Assembly: GCA_947245585.1 (NCBI GenBank) | Contig: CAMXPV010000002.1 | Coordinates: 99,083-163,082, forward strand | Source of the DNA: an uncultured Lachnospiraceae bacterium | Lineage (GTDB): Bacteria > Bacillota > Clostridia > Lachnospirales > Lachnospiraceae | Reading direction: 5' to 3' | DNA: 64,000 nucleotides | In this document: in pieces, positions 36,278 to 45,828 of the stretch | Layout of the letters: each line of letters begins with the position of its first letter | Numbering within the stretch: position 1 is the stretch's first letter | Notes under the pieces: generated by a model | What the model was told of the DNA's origin: nothing | The model's database searches: none | The model's input: the letters and a program-made list of their open reading frames with translations, nothing else | Position numbers and translations under genes: made by a program

Positions 36278-38353
36278 TCACGCCTTTCTTTCAGGCTCTT
36301 TGCCGCAGAAATCAAATGCACAAATCCAAACCGGATTCTCAGACTGCATCAAATGATAATTTCCTGCTTTTTTTGCCCTGCTTACCTGTAATTGCACAAT
36401 CTCTTCTTCTTTTATCATATCATCCATTGATAAAATCTCTCTCATTTCACAAATTGTCTCCATACTGACAGCATTTACCACAACCCTCATGTCGGGATTC
36501 ATCTGTCGGAGTGACACCAGTATTTCCTTTAATCTGCCGCCACTTCCTCCTATAAATGCGTGTGTCGCCATTGGAAGTTCAGTTAATCCCTCTGGTGCTC
36601 TCGACTCTACCACTGTTACATTTTGCAGTTCAAATTTCTTTTTATTCTTTTCAATTAATAAAACTGCTTCATGCTTCTGCTCCACCGCATACACCTGTAT
36701 ATCGTCAGAAATGCCCGCTATTTCTATTGCAATAGAACCCGTGCCACTGCCAATGTCATAAACTACCGCCTTTTCTTTTAATCGCAGCTTACAGATACTA
36801 ACCTCTCGAATCTCTTCTTTTGTCATAGGAACCCTGTCCCTGATAAATTGACCATCTGCAACACCATGTGTCAATCTTCTTTGCGTAGCATATGGATTTT
36901 TAACAAAACATGTATATAACCCTTCCTCCTTCAATTCCATACACTCTAACGGCGTATGCCTCTCTACCCGCTGTTCCTCATAGGATAACTGATATCCTGT
37001 TATAATTTCACATTTTTGCATTCCCGCATCTGTCAACAGTTCTCCCAACTGATTTATATCTTTTACACCAGATGTAATCAGAAATGTTTTTGACCTGCTT
37101 TTGATCCGGTGTGCAAGGTTGTATAATTTTTTCCCATGTATACTGTAAACGGCCGCATCATGATAGCTTTCTCCAATGCAGGAAGCCAGATAAGCTATGG
37201 AAGAAATACCCGGAAGAATACGCAAAGATGCCTTTATGCGACCTTCGGTAATTTCTTTTTCCAGTGCCGCATATAAAGGCTGACACCCGCTATAAAATCC
37301 ACTATCTCCCGAAAAAAGAATCACAACTTTTTTATTTTCCTCAAATAAACTTCCGCTCTGTATATCATGCAGATAAGGAATGACCTGTTCTGCCTGATAA
37401 AAAGGATGTCTTTCTGCTTTAGAATAGACAGCATTAAGCATTCTCTCTGCCCCTAATAAAATGTCTGCTTCACTAATCACCCTCTCTACTTCTTTCGTTA
37501 GACCGTTTACATGTCCCATACCAATACCTGCCAGAATAATTTCCATATTCTCTTTTATCTGATTCTTCGCCCTAAATTTTTCTCCTCCTATATCTTCAAG
37601 TTTTTGGCATATTTCAGAAAAAGAATACCCTTCTCCCTCATCAGAACAGCCAATTACAAATATCCTCACTCCGGTTCTCTTCGCAGCGTTTATCTTTTCC
37701 TGATAACCTCCGGGCACACCGCTCTCCTTCGTTACAAGATAAGCTATTTCATATTGGCGAATGATAGCCTCATTCATCTCCGCAGTAAAAGGTCCCTGCA
37801 TTGCAATAACCTGTTTCCCGCAAATACCCTGCTCTGTACATAGAGAAAGACTTTCCACACTTGGAAGTACCCTTACATACAATCTATGCTTTATTCCTTC
37901 AGAAACACAATATTTGTACAATTCCTTGCTTCCGGTAGTCAAAAGAATATTTCCTTCCGTATCTTCCAACGCTTTCACACATTCCTCGTTTGTTTCAAAA
38001 TAGGTAATGCCGTTTTCTCTCTCCGTAATACCGTCTCTTTTCAATCTCAAATATGGAATTGATATTCCAATCCGCTCCATTTCTTTCAATGCAGCCTGTA
38101 TATTATAAGTAATCTCCTTAGCAAAAGGATGTGTTGCATCTACCACAACATCAAATTTTCCATTGCTTATGAATTCTGCTATCTGTTCCTGATTCATTCT
38201 TCCCTGATGTACTTTTATAAGGGGATGCTGTCTTAAAACAATTGCGCCATACTCCGTTGCCACACAGATTGTATGATTTATTTCAGCCTCTGCAAGATAT
38301 TCCGATAATTTTCTTCCTTCAGTTGTCCCCGCAAATATCAATATTTTTTTCAA
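36278..38353 (-). CDS. cbiJET: CbiJ-CbiE-CbiT triple fusion (precorrin-6x reductase and precorrin-6y/7 methylase-decarboxylase)
   Basis: About 691 residues with three domains. First, residues ~1-245 are CbiJ/CobK reductase (ILIFAGTTEGRKLSEYL; DATHPFAKEIT; QGPFTAEMNEA). Next, ~268-475 is CbiE methyltransferase (IILAGIGMGHVNGLT; LFSGDSGFYSG; PGISSIAYLA). Last, ~490-690 is CbiT (PMTKEEIREVSICKLRL; YDIGSGTGSIAIEIA). They reduce the ring, methylate C5/C15 and decarboxylate the acetate side chain. A TTG at 38353 with AAGGAGAGG just upstream is the likely start; it overlaps the CbiH end. Fusion in this order is unusual; CbiE-CbiT (CobL) alone is common. Confidence 0.9.
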   Translation of the reverse strand: MKKILIFAGTTEGRKLSEYLAEAEINHTICVATEYGAIVLRQHPLIKVHQGRMNQEQIAEFISNGKFDVVVDATHPFAKEITYNIQAALKEMERIGISIPYLRLKRDGITERENGITYFETNEECVKALEDTEGNILLTTGSKELYKYCVSEGIKHRLYVRVLPSVESLSLCTEQGICGKQVIAMQGPFTAEMNEAIIRQYEIAYLVTKESGVPGGYQEKINAAKRTGVRIFVIGCSDEGEGYSFSEICQKLEDIGGEKFRAKNQIKENMEIILAGIGMGHVNGLTKEVERVISEADILLGAERMLNAVYSKAERHPFYQAEQVIPYLHDIQSGSLFEENKKVVILFSGDSGFYSGCQPLYAALEKEITEGRIKASLRILPGISSIAYLASCIGESYHDAAVYSIHGKKLYNLAHRIKSRSKTFLITSGVKDINQLGELLTDAGMQKCEIITGYQLSYEEQRVERHTPLECMELKEEGLYTCFVKNPYATQRRLTHGVADGQFIRDRVPMTKEEIREVSICKLRLKEKAVVYDIGSGTGSIAIEIAGISDDIQVYAVEQKHEAVLLIEKNKKKFELQNVTVVESRAPEGLTELPMATHAFIGGSGGRLKEILVSLRQMNPDMRVVVNAVSMETICEMREILSMDDMIKEEEIVQLQVSRAKKAGNYHLMQSENPVWICAFDFCGKEPERKA

Positions 38354-39080
38354 TCTTATAGCCTCTCCTTGTGACAAATTTCCCATTTATGTTCTCCGAA
38401 CCGGAACTTCCAATAAATACCGTGGTAAACATATTGACCTCCCTGTCCCTTAACTCCTTTAAGGTACAGATTTCCATTTTTGTTCCGTCTCTTCCTATAT
38501 TTTCAACATATCCGCAAACTCGTTCCCCCTCCATGCTGCACAGTAAAATATCACATGCTCTCATCAGATAATCCTTTCTTTTATGGCTGGACGGATTATA
38601 CAGTACAATGACAAAATCACCTTCTGCGGCTGCATGTAACCTTTTTTCAATCGCATCCCACGGTGTCAGCAGATCACTCAGACTGATAACACAGAAATCA
38701 TGGTTCAGTGGCGCTCCCAGAACTGCCGCACCGCTGCTCGCCGCAGTAATCCCTGCGATAACGTAAAGTTCTGTTTTCGGATAAGCTTTCCCAATCTCGT
38801 ACATCAAAGACGCCATCCCATAAATTCCTGCATCACCGCTGCATACAAGGGCTACTTTTTTCCCTTTTTCAGCTTCCTCAAAACACAGCCTGCACCGTTC
38901 CTCCTCCTGACGCATTGGTGTGGATAACATTTCTTTCCCCTGAAAACGCCCGCCAAGCAGCTTTAGATATAATGTGTAACCAACGATCACATCAGACTGG
39001 TCTAACACATTCAATGCTTCTCCTGTCATCATTTCTTCCCTGCCCGGTCCCATTCCTACAATATAAATTCTATTTGCCAT
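38319..39080 (-). CDS. cbiH: Precorrin-3B / cobalt-factor III C17-methyltransferase
   Basis: A 253-residue SAM methyltransferase of the tetrapyrrole family: RIYIVGMGPGREEMMTGEAL, ALVCSGDAGIYGMASL, and PGIT-like AGITAASSGAAVLGAPLNHDF. This methylates C17 and contracts the ring in the anaerobic route. The ATG at 39080 is used; a TTG one codon earlier is in frame. It overlaps the CbiJET start. Confidence 0.93.
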   Translation of the reverse strand: MANRIYIVGMGPGREEMMTGEALNVLDQSDVIVGYTLYLKLLGGRFQGKEMLSTPMRQEEERCRLCFEEAEKGKKVALVCSGDAGIYGMASLMYEIGKAYPKTELYVIAGITAASSGAAVLGAPLNHDFCVISLSDLLTPWDAIEKRLHAAAEGDFVIVLYNPSSHKRKDYLMRACDILLCSMEGERVCGYVENIGRDGTKMEICTLKELRDREVNMFTTVFIGSSGSENINGKFVTRRGYKIEKNIDICGDN

Positions 39081-39110
39081 CAAAACATACCTTCCATTCT
39101 CTCCATGCGG

Positions 39111-40151
39111 CTATACTCGCATTGCAATCGCAATTGTCATCCCATTTTCCGCAACTTTTGGACATATTAGTTTTCCACCCTCTCCACAGGCTTTCACTGC
39201 TGCCCTTTCGCAAACATTATCAACGCCAACCTGATTCTTAACAAACACAGACTTTGTAAAAGTTCCGTTTACTTCCTGTAATTCTTCTGCTGTATATGTA
39301 AAAAATGGAATCCCTTCTGTTCGACACCATTCAATAATCCCCTGTTCATCACTCTTTTGCGAAATAGAGGACAGCGCAAAAATCTGCATGATAGAAATTC
39401 CCATTTCATTTATTGTTTTTGAAATAAATTTATCAATTTCATTTGCTTTTTTTCCTTTTTTACAGCCAATTCCTATGACATACTCCCGCGGTTTCAACAA
39501 AAGAGAAGTATCAAACACATCATCTTTGGAAGTAACCACAACATCAACAAATCTGTCTGGCGGATATGGAACAATCCGCACGCCAGTTTCTTCACAAGTG
39601 ATTTCATGTCCCGTCTCTATACATATCGTAATCTCTTTTCCGGCTAATACCTTTGATGATACTTTGACAATCCCATCTTTATTTGCAATATACAGGTTAT
39701 TTCTTTTTGCAAACAAATCCACAGCAAATTTTTTATTCAGATCTGTTGCCGTAGTAATCACCGGTACTGCCCCTGTTTTCTTTGCTATATGGTTTGCAAG
39801 ATCATTTGCACCGCCCATATGTCCTGATAAAATCGGAATGACATATTTCCCTTTTTCATCCATTACAAGCACTGGTACATCATGCAGTTTATCCGTAAGA
39901 TGCGGCGCTACTGCCCTGACTGCAATTCCGCAGGCGCCTATAAACAACAAGGCGTTTTGCTCCTGCATCCGTTCCTTTGCCCAATCTCCAACAGATATTT
40001 TTACAAATAAGATATCTGAATAACGATTGTCTTTTATGCCTGCCTCACATTTTGTATATAACCTAATTTCTAATTCCCTCTCCAACAATTTTACAATACT
40101 TTCCGAAAGTTGTTTTCCATTTTCTGTAAAGCTAATAATACTTAATCTCAT
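39111..40151 (-). CDS. cbiG: Cobalt-precorrin 5A hydrolase
   Basis: A 346-residue CbiG with N-terminal, central and C-terminal domains: FIGACGIAVRAVAPHL, VIPILSGHMGGANDLANHIA, GIGCKKGKKANEIDKFI, and SVFVKNQVGVDNVCERAAV. It opens the lactone ring and releases acetaldehyde from cobalt-precorrin-5A. The ATG overlaps the CbiF stop (ATGA). Confidence 0.93.
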   Translation of the reverse strand: MRLSIISFTENGKQLSESIVKLLERELEIRLYTKCEAGIKDNRYSDILFVKISVGDWAKERMQEQNALLFIGACGIAVRAVAPHLTDKLHDVPVLVMDEKGKYVIPILSGHMGGANDLANHIAKKTGAVPVITTATDLNKKFAVDLFAKRNNLYIANKDGIVKVSSKVLAGKEITICIETGHEITCEETGVRIVPYPPDRFVDVVVTSKDDVFDTSLLLKPREYVIGIGCKKGKKANEIDKFISKTINEMGISIMQIFALSSISQKSDEQGIIEWCRTEGIPFFTYTAEELQEVNGTFTKSVFVKNQVGVDNVCERAAVKACGEGGKLICPKVAENGMTIAIAMRV

Positions 40152-40912
40152 TCTTTTCGTTTTGCCTCCCGGTATTCGGTCGAAAAATCCGGCGCATATA
40201 ACCTTGATTTTCTGTAATACTGATGCGCGATTGCATCTCCGACCAATATCAAGGCTGTTTTCGTAATCCTATGCTCTACAGATACATCATACAATGTTTC
40301 AATCGTACACAGGTACGCCTCCTCCTCAGCCCAAGTTGCCTTATAAATAAGTGCTGCTGGTGTTGTTTCCTTATACCCGCCATTAACCAGCCGTCTGCTT
40401 AATTCCCGAATCATTCCGGCACTTAAATAAATTGCCATAGATGCCTTATGTGCTGCAAAGCTCTCAATACTTTCCAGTCCCGGCACTTTCGTTTGGCCTT
40501 CCATTCTTGTAATAATCAGGGATTGTGAGATTCCCGGCAGCGTATATTCAAGATTCAAGGACGCCGCTGCGCCAAAACAGGCGCTTACCCCCGGACAGCT
40601 CTCATAAGAAATGCCCAGTGTATCCAACTCATCCATCTGCTCCCTGACTGCTCCATAGATACTCGGCTCTCCCGTATGCAAACGGACAGTTGTTTTCCCC
40701 TTGTTTTCTGCACTAACGATAATCTGTATCACTTCTTCTAATGTTAGTTTCGCACTGTTATGTATCTCGCAGTCTTTTCCTGCATAGGCAAGCAGTTCGG
40801 GATTCACCAAAGAACCTGCATAAATAATCACATCTGCCTGTTCTAATAAGCGCATTCCCCTGACTGTTATCAAATCTACTGCGCCTGTTCCTGCCCCAAC
40901 AAAATAAACCAT
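40148..40912 (-). CDS. cbiF: Cobalt-precorrin-4 C11-methyltransferase
   Basis: A 254-residue methyltransferase: VYFVGAGTGAVDLITVRG, YAGSLVNPELL, RLHTGEPSIYGAVREQMDEL and PGVSACFGAAASLNLEYTLP. It methylates C11 using SAM. Its start overlaps the end of cbiD by 37 bases, and its end overlaps cbiG. Confidence 0.94.
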   Translation of the reverse strand: MVYFVGAGTGAVDLITVRGMRLLEQADVIIYAGSLVNPELLAYAGKDCEIHNSAKLTLEEVIQIIVSAENKGKTTVRLHTGEPSIYGAVREQMDELDTLGISYESCPGVSACFGAAASLNLEYTLPGISQSLIITRMEGQTKVPGLESIESFAAHKASMAIYLSAGMIRELSRRLVNGGYKETTPAALIYKATWAEEEAYLCTIETLYDVSVEHRITKTALILVGDAIAHQYYRKSRLYAPDFSTEYREAKRKE

Positions 40913-41991
40913 TCCTCTACCCCCTTACTTTTTGCCAGTTCTCCATATTCACTGGAAAACAGAATACAATCTGTTTTCATTTTTCCTCCGGCGCGGTTTT
41001 CCATATAATAGCAGATACGCTCTGCAATCTGCTCCATGACCTGCTGTAATTTCCCGCTTTCCTCTATAACAGAAACTGCTTCTTCCGTTGTCACGCATTC
41101 CAATATTCTTCTTACCCGCAAAGGTTCTATCTGCTCCTTTACGGAAAATGCCGCAAGAAGCTCCATCCTGCAATCTGCTTCTTTGGAATAGGTATTCATA
41201 ATTCCACCTGCAACCTTAATCAGTTTGCCTATATGACCTGTCAGGAGCATTTTCTGAAATCCCATTTCCACTGCCATATCAATGGTTGTACCGATAAAAT
41301 TGCTGCATTTCACACTCTTGTCCAAATCATATCCATATGTTTTCCTCATAAACTCCAAACCATAATTTCCCGGCGAAACGGCAACATAATCAAATCCTAA
41401 AACCCTTCTTTGACACAATTCTACCCGAATGGTATCAATCAGCGCCTGACTGCTCATAGGCTCTACGATGCCACTCGTCCCTAATATGGAAATACCGCCA
41501 ACAATGCCAAGTCTTGGGTTAAAAGTACGTTCGCACAGCTTTTCACCTTCCGGTACTGAAATCTCAATCCGAAGGCTGCCTTTATAATCCGCCAATCTAC
41601 AAACTTCTAATACTTCTTTTTTTATCATTTTCCTCGGAACGCGATTGATTGCCGCATTGCCTACAGGCTGGTCAAGTCCCGGTTTTGTCACTCTCCCCAC
41701 GCCTACTCCGCCTTCAATGATAATTTGTTCCTTCACACCTTTTTCTGCATACGAAACTTTCGCATAAATCCATGTACCTGTTGTAATATCCGGATCATCT
41801 CCGCCATCTTTTTCTACCGCACAGCTTACTTCATTTTCCCCACACATGATATCCAGAATCTTTGCATTATACAGTATACCTTTTGGCGTTTCTATTGTAA
41901 TTTCCGTCTTTTTTAATCCTGTCAGCAGCATATAAGCTGCGGCTTTTGAAGCCGCAGCCGCGCAGCTTCCGGTCGTAAAACCATATCGCAT
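40876..41991 (-). CDS. cbiD: Cobalt-precorrin-5B C1-methyltransferase
   Basis: A 371-residue CbiD: RYGFTTGSCAAAASKAAA at the N terminus, VGRVTKPGLDQPVGNAAIN, and LTGHIGKLIKVAGG. It methylates C1 in the anaerobic pathway; presence of CbiD and CbiG rather than CobF/CobG shows the oxygen-independent route. Confidence 0.94.
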   Translation of the reverse strand: MRYGFTTGSCAAAASKAAAYMLLTGLKKTEITIETPKGILYNAKILDIMCGENEVSCAVEKDGGDDPDITTGTWIYAKVSYAEKGVKEQIIIEGGVGVGRVTKPGLDQPVGNAAINRVPRKMIKKEVLEVCRLADYKGSLRIEISVPEGEKLCERTFNPRLGIVGGISILGTSGIVEPMSSQALIDTIRVELCQRRVLGFDYVAVSPGNYGLEFMRKTYGYDLDKSVKCSNFIGTTIDMAVEMGFQKMLLTGHIGKLIKVAGGIMNTYSKEADCRMELLAAFSVKEQIEPLRVRRILECVTTEEAVSVIEESGKLQQVMEQIAERICYYMENRAGGKMKTDCILFSSEYGELAKSKGVEEWFILLGQEQAQ

Positions 41992-42006
41992 TTCTATCTT
42001 CCCTTC

Positions 42007-42642
42007 TTAAAGTTGATACAATGCGGCATTACAAATTGCCGCAGCGATATTACTTCCACCTTTTCGTCCTCTGTTAATGATGTATGGAATATTTGTTTTT
42101 AATATAAGTTCCTTTGCCGCTTCCACATTGACAAATCCCACCGGAACTCCAATAATAAAGGCTGGCTTCCAATCCGTTTTTTCCATCATTTCATACAGCT
42201 TTATCAGAGCAGTTGGCGCATTGCCGATTGTAAAAATAACTGGTTTTTCAATCGTTGCCGCTTTTTCCATGCTGACCGCTGCCCGTGTCATATTTCTTTG
42301 CTTTGCCAAAAGCGCAATATGTTCATTTGCCATAAAGCAATGCGCCTCCCCACCAAACTTTGCAAGCACCTTTTTATTGATTCCTGCCAATGCCATATTG
42401 GTATCTGTCACGATATCAGCTCCGTTTTTTATCAACTTTTTCAAGATTTCCACTGCTCCTTTGGAATAGCAAAGCGTTTCGGCATAATCAAAGTCCGCGC
42501 TGGTATGTATTACCCGCTTTGTAATGAACTCCTCTTCTTTGGGGAGACTGATATTTCTCTTCAAAAGTTCTTCTGTAATGATTTCAAAGCTCCGTTTTTC
42601 AATTTCCTCCGGCGGCAGATATTCTATTTTAGAATGTTCCAT
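42007..42642 (-). CDS. cbiC: Cobalt-precorrin-8 methylmutase
   Basis: A 211-residue CbiC/CobH: EIEKRSFEII, RVIHTSADFDYAETL (catalytic His), DTNMALAGINK, and GVPVGFVNVEAAKE. It moves the C11 methyl to C12, giving cobyrinate. Ribosome site and ATG are clear; it follows the cobD gene by 17 bases. Confidence 0.94.
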   Translation of the reverse strand: MEHSKIEYLPPEEIEKRSFEIITEELLKRNISLPKEEEFITKRVIHTSADFDYAETLCYSKGAVEILKKLIKNGADIVTDTNMALAGINKKVLAKFGGEAHCFMANEHIALLAKQRNMTRAAVSMEKAATIEKPVIFTIGNAPTALIKLYEMMEKTDWKPAFIIGVPVGFVNVEAAKELILKTNIPYIINRGRKGGSNIAAAICNAALYQL

Positions 42643-42659
42643 GTTCCATCTCCCATATA

Positions 42660-43673
42660 CTATAAATTTTCCAGTAAAATCTTATTTTCTTTTCTGCTCT
42701 TTACTGCAATACGGTAAAATCCTTTTCCTAATCCCCTGAAATTACTGCAATCCCTAATTAAAATTCCTTTTTTCAGCAACTTCTCATATAAGGGTTTATC
42801 ACTGTATATCGTGATAAAATTCGATACAGACGGAAATGTCCTCAATCCTATTTGCATAAGTTCTTTTTCCATAAACTGTCGTTCTTCTTCAATATAAATT
42901 TTTGTTTTCTCAATAAACTCTGCCTGCTTCGCACAGATACATCCCGCTTCCTGCGCAAAACAGGAAAGATTCCATTCAGGGAGTTGTCTGGCTATTTTTG
43001 TATGTACCGCATTATTTTTACACACCAGATACCCTAAGCGCACTCCCGGAATTGTAAAGATTTTTGTAAAAGTCCTTACAATTATCAGATGCTCATATTC
43101 CTCTATCTCAGACAGTAAAGAAAGCTGATTTCCACAAAATTCAATAAAACATTCATCTACTACCACATAAATCCCTTTATACTCACAATGCAAGAGCAAC
43201 TCTTTCATCAGCTCTTTGTCTAAAAGATTTCCAATCGGATTATTTGGATTAGCAAGAAAAAGAAGATTTACCTCTTCTGTCAGGATACGCTTCATATTCT
43301 CTTTCAAACAAAAGTTATTTTCCTGATTCATCTCATAATAAATAATTTCGCTATCCACTGACTTTGCCGCATATTCATATCCATAAAAGGAAGGCACCGG
43401 TATCACGACCTTCCCCGGTTTTATTCCATGAACAATCGCCATAAAAAGTTCTGATGCCCCATTTCCGAATATCAAATATTCCTTTGGCACTCCAAGAAAT
43501 GTACTGACTGCCTCTCCTAATCTTTCCGCTTCCATATCAGGATATTTCCCACACATCTCAACCGCCTTATGAAGTGCTTCTTTTACACATTCCGGTGTAC
43601 CAAACGGATTTACATTAATCGAAAAATCAATATCCACATGATTTCTATAAACATCGCCTCCATGAATGCTCAT
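42660..43673 (-). CDS. cobD: Threonine-phosphate decarboxylase-type PLP enzyme
   Basis: About 337 residues, histidinol-phosphate aminotransferase-like fold. HGGDVYRNHVDIDFSINVNPFG at the start (positions in frame), NGASELFMAI, ANPNNPIGNLLD, VVVDECFIEF and the Schiff-base lysine in VRTFTKIFTIPGVRLG. It makes aminopropanol-phosphate from threonine phosphate for the lower nucleotide loop. The ATG at 43673 has AAAGGAGC upstream; another ATG five codons earlier is the alternative. Confidence 0.85.
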   Translation of the reverse strand: MSIHGGDVYRNHVDIDFSINVNPFGTPECVKEALHKAVEMCGKYPDMEAERLGEAVSTFLGVPKEYLIFGNGASELFMAIVHGIKPGKVVIPVPSFYGYEYAAKSVDSEIIYYEMNQENNFCLKENMKRILTEEVNLLFLANPNNPIGNLLDKELMKELLLHCEYKGIYVVVDECFIEFCGNQLSLLSEIEEYEHLIIVRTFTKIFTIPGVRLGYLVCKNNAVHTKIARQLPEWNLSCFAQEAGCICAKQAEFIEKTKIYIEEERQFMEKELMQIGLRTFPSVSNFITIYSDKPLYEKLLKKGILIRDCSNFRGLGKGFYRIAVKSRKENKILLENL

Positions 43674-43809
43674 CCTTGCTCCTTTCATCAGCTATTCCAC
43701 ATATTCCGCAGTGCACACTCAAAAAATATTCGGTTTTTCTCGTTCGCAGGCATTCGCCCTATGCATCCGCATTCTGAAAAAATTGTCAGCAAGCTGCCAT
43801 TTTTTCAAA

Positions 43810-44826
43810 TTACGGATGCGCACTGCTCATTGCTATTGCGTACATTACCAACAGACATAACATCTCACACAGCCATGCAGTAATGTACATCAAATAATTC
43901 GCCCATTTTATATCCTCGTATTCTACCCCTCGTACCGCCTCGCCTATATACGGTTTCTTTACTATCTTTCCAAAATAACTGGCATCTCCCGCAAGCCTTA
44001 TGGAAAGCGCACCGGCGCATACTGCCTCAGTCTGACCGGAATTGGGACTTGCATGTTTTCTGCGGTCTCTTTTATAAATTTTCCATGCACCTGTTCCCGA
44101 AAAGTGTCTGCCTGCCAAAAAAGATGCAATAATCATAAGGCAGGCGCTGATTCTTGCCGGAAGGAAATTCACAAAATCATCCAGCTTTGCCGCTGCCCTT
44201 CCGAAATACAGGTACTTTTCATTTTTATATCCAATCATGGAATCCATTGTATTTACCGCTTTATATAAAAATCCAAGTACCGGACCGCCAACTGCCAGAT
44301 ACAACATTGGTGCAATCACTCCGTCAGAGGTGTTCTCAGCCACCGTTTCTATCGCTGCTTTTGCAACACCTTCTTCGTCCAGATGTTCCGTATCTCTGCC
44401 TACAATCATGGAAACAGCTTTCCTTGCCTGCTCCATATTGCCATTTTTCAGACATTGATAGACTTTCATACTCTCTACCTTCAGACATTTTACTGCCAGT
44501 ATCTGATAAGTCATAATACATTCCGCCACCACTCCCAGAACCGGATGAAGCCAATATGCCATAAACAGCAGAAAAAGCGTAACTGCCACCACGCTGATGA
44601 CCACAATAAGCACAAGTCCTATTCCCTGTCGAAACGCTCTCCCATTACTATCTTCCTTACTATCTTTCCCTCTTATCCCCATTCCACGAAGTACTTTTTC
44701 GGCTCCTTCTATCAGTTTTCCAATCAAACGGATTGGATGCGGCAAATAATAAGGATCACCTAAAACCAAATCCAAAAGAAATCCCATGAAAAAGGCTATC
44801 ATGTGATAATTTATCCAATGCCTCAT
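43810..44826 (-). CDS. cbiB: Adenosylcobinamide-phosphate synthase, membrane protein
   Basis: A 338-residue integral membrane protein. DLVLGDPYYLPHPIRLIGKLI near the start, the conserved VAENTSDGVIAPMLYLAVGG and MDSMIGYKNEKYLYFGRAAAKLDD, and GDASYFGKIVKKPYIG near the end. It joins aminopropanol (phosphate) to cobyrate. It starts in the ATGA overlap with cobC. A 136-base gap separates it from cobD with no gene seen. Confidence 0.92.
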   Translation of the reverse strand: MRHWINYHMIAFFMGFLLDLVLGDPYYLPHPIRLIGKLIEGAEKVLRGMGIRGKDSKEDSNGRAFRQGIGLVLIVVISVVAVTLFLLFMAYWLHPVLGVVAECIMTYQILAVKCLKVESMKVYQCLKNGNMEQARKAVSMIVGRDTEHLDEEGVAKAAIETVAENTSDGVIAPMLYLAVGGPVLGFLYKAVNTMDSMIGYKNEKYLYFGRAAAKLDDFVNFLPARISACLMIIASFLAGRHFSGTGAWKIYKRDRRKHASPNSGQTEAVCAGALSIRLAGDASYFGKIVKKPYIGEAVRGVEYEDIKWANYLMYITAWLCEMLCLLVMYAIAMSSAHP

Positions 44827-45440
44827 ATTTCCGCTACCACCTTTATCTGTAGATTATCTTCCTGTGTTGTCCTGCCATTCACTCCCGTCAGTCTGCATAC
44901 ATAACCCCTGCCATTTGACACCTGACAGTCAAAATAATCTTTTCCGCCATACAAACTCAGCAATGACATAATCGTTCCGCCATGAACAATCATTCCTACT
45001 AAAGCAGGATTCTTTGCTTTTTGTCCGAAAACCTGACTCAATTCATGGCACATTTTTATAAAACCGCCTTTACAACGCAGGATAAAATCTTTTCTGCTTT
45101 CTCCTTCCGGAAAATTCAATGTGCCATTGCTGCGGAGCCATTCCTGATACTGTGCATCATCCTTTAATTCTTCATAATTTCTATATTCAAACCGTCCGAA
45201 ATTAATCTCTTCCCATTCTGGAATAATAATCGGGCATAATGTGGGATAAATAATTTTAGCAGTTTCCGTACATCTTTTCATGGGACTGGTAAACAGGTAC
45301 TCCACATCAGGATAAAGTTTCCGCATTTTAAAAGATTCCAATATTTCTATCCCTTCTCCTGAAAGGGATTCGTCTGTTTTTCCCAGATATCTTCGTTCTT
45401 TGTTTGCCTGCGTTGCACCATGCCTAATGAATACCAGCAT
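44823..45440 (-). CDS. cobC: Alpha-ribazole phosphatase (histidine phosphatase)
   Basis: A 205-residue phosphoglycerate-mutase-like enzyme: VFIRHGATQANKERRYLG (RHG with catalytic His), SPMKRCTETAKII, INFGRFEYRNYEEL and IVHGGTIMSLL (second His). It removes phosphate from alpha-ribazole-5'-P or adenosylcobalamin-5'-P. The ATG at 45440 overlaps the preceding stop as TAATG; an ATG at 45467 would overlap more. Confidence 0.85.
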   Translation of the reverse strand: MLVFIRHGATQANKERRYLGKTDESLSGEGIEILESFKMRKLYPDVEYLFTSPMKRCTETAKIIYPTLCPIIIPEWEEINFGRFEYRNYEELKDDAQYQEWLRSNGTLNFPEGESRKDFILRCKGGFIKMCHELSQVFGQKAKNPALVGMIVHGGTIMSLLSLYGGKDYFDCQVSNGRGYVCRLTGVNGRTTQEDNLQIKVVAEI

Positions 45441-45823
45441 TATTTGATTTTCTGTCCAATCCCGCATATGATGCGCTCTACCTCCTCTGCTCTCATTGCA
45501 AGCTGCACAAGAATCCTTCCTGTACGTTCCCTGTATTCTCTCTCAAACGGATCTATTGGAACAATCCCGTTTCCAATCTCATCACATATAATAATACAGT
45601 CCTCATTGCAGTCCAAAAATGACATAATTTCATCTTCCGGACATCCCCCGCTCACCATACGGCTCTTAACCCACTGATGAAAGTGATTGATAACCACTAT
45701 GTTCTTATTTAATTTTCTATCATTTGGCAAAACACCATCCCACACCATATTTTTTTGCACATCATATTTCAGAAGTACATATTCCAATTTTCCCTGCGCA
45801 GTTCCGCCTATTATTAGTTTCAT
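45440..45823 (-). CDS. CobU/CobP-like protein with degenerate P-loop
   Basis: About 127 residues. MKLIIGGTAQGKLEYV resembles the CobU P-loop but lacks the GKS serine/threonine and most of the nucleotidyl-transfer region; CIIICDEIGNGIVPIDPFEREYRE and ERIICGIGQKIK match the kinase's C-terminal part. It resembles short Clostridial proteins labelled as adenosylcobinamide kinase. A full CobU is encoded three genes up, so this may be a regulatory or specialised paralog. It sits between CobS and CobC and is translationally linked to both. Confidence 0.75.
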   Translation of the reverse strand: MKLIIGGTAQGKLEYVLLKYDVQKNMVWDGVLPNDRKLNKNIVVINHFHQWVKSRMVSGGCPEDEIMSFLDCNEDCIIICDEIGNGIVPIDPFEREYRERTGRILVQLAMRAEEVERIICGIGQKIK

Positions 45824-45828
45824 CTTTT

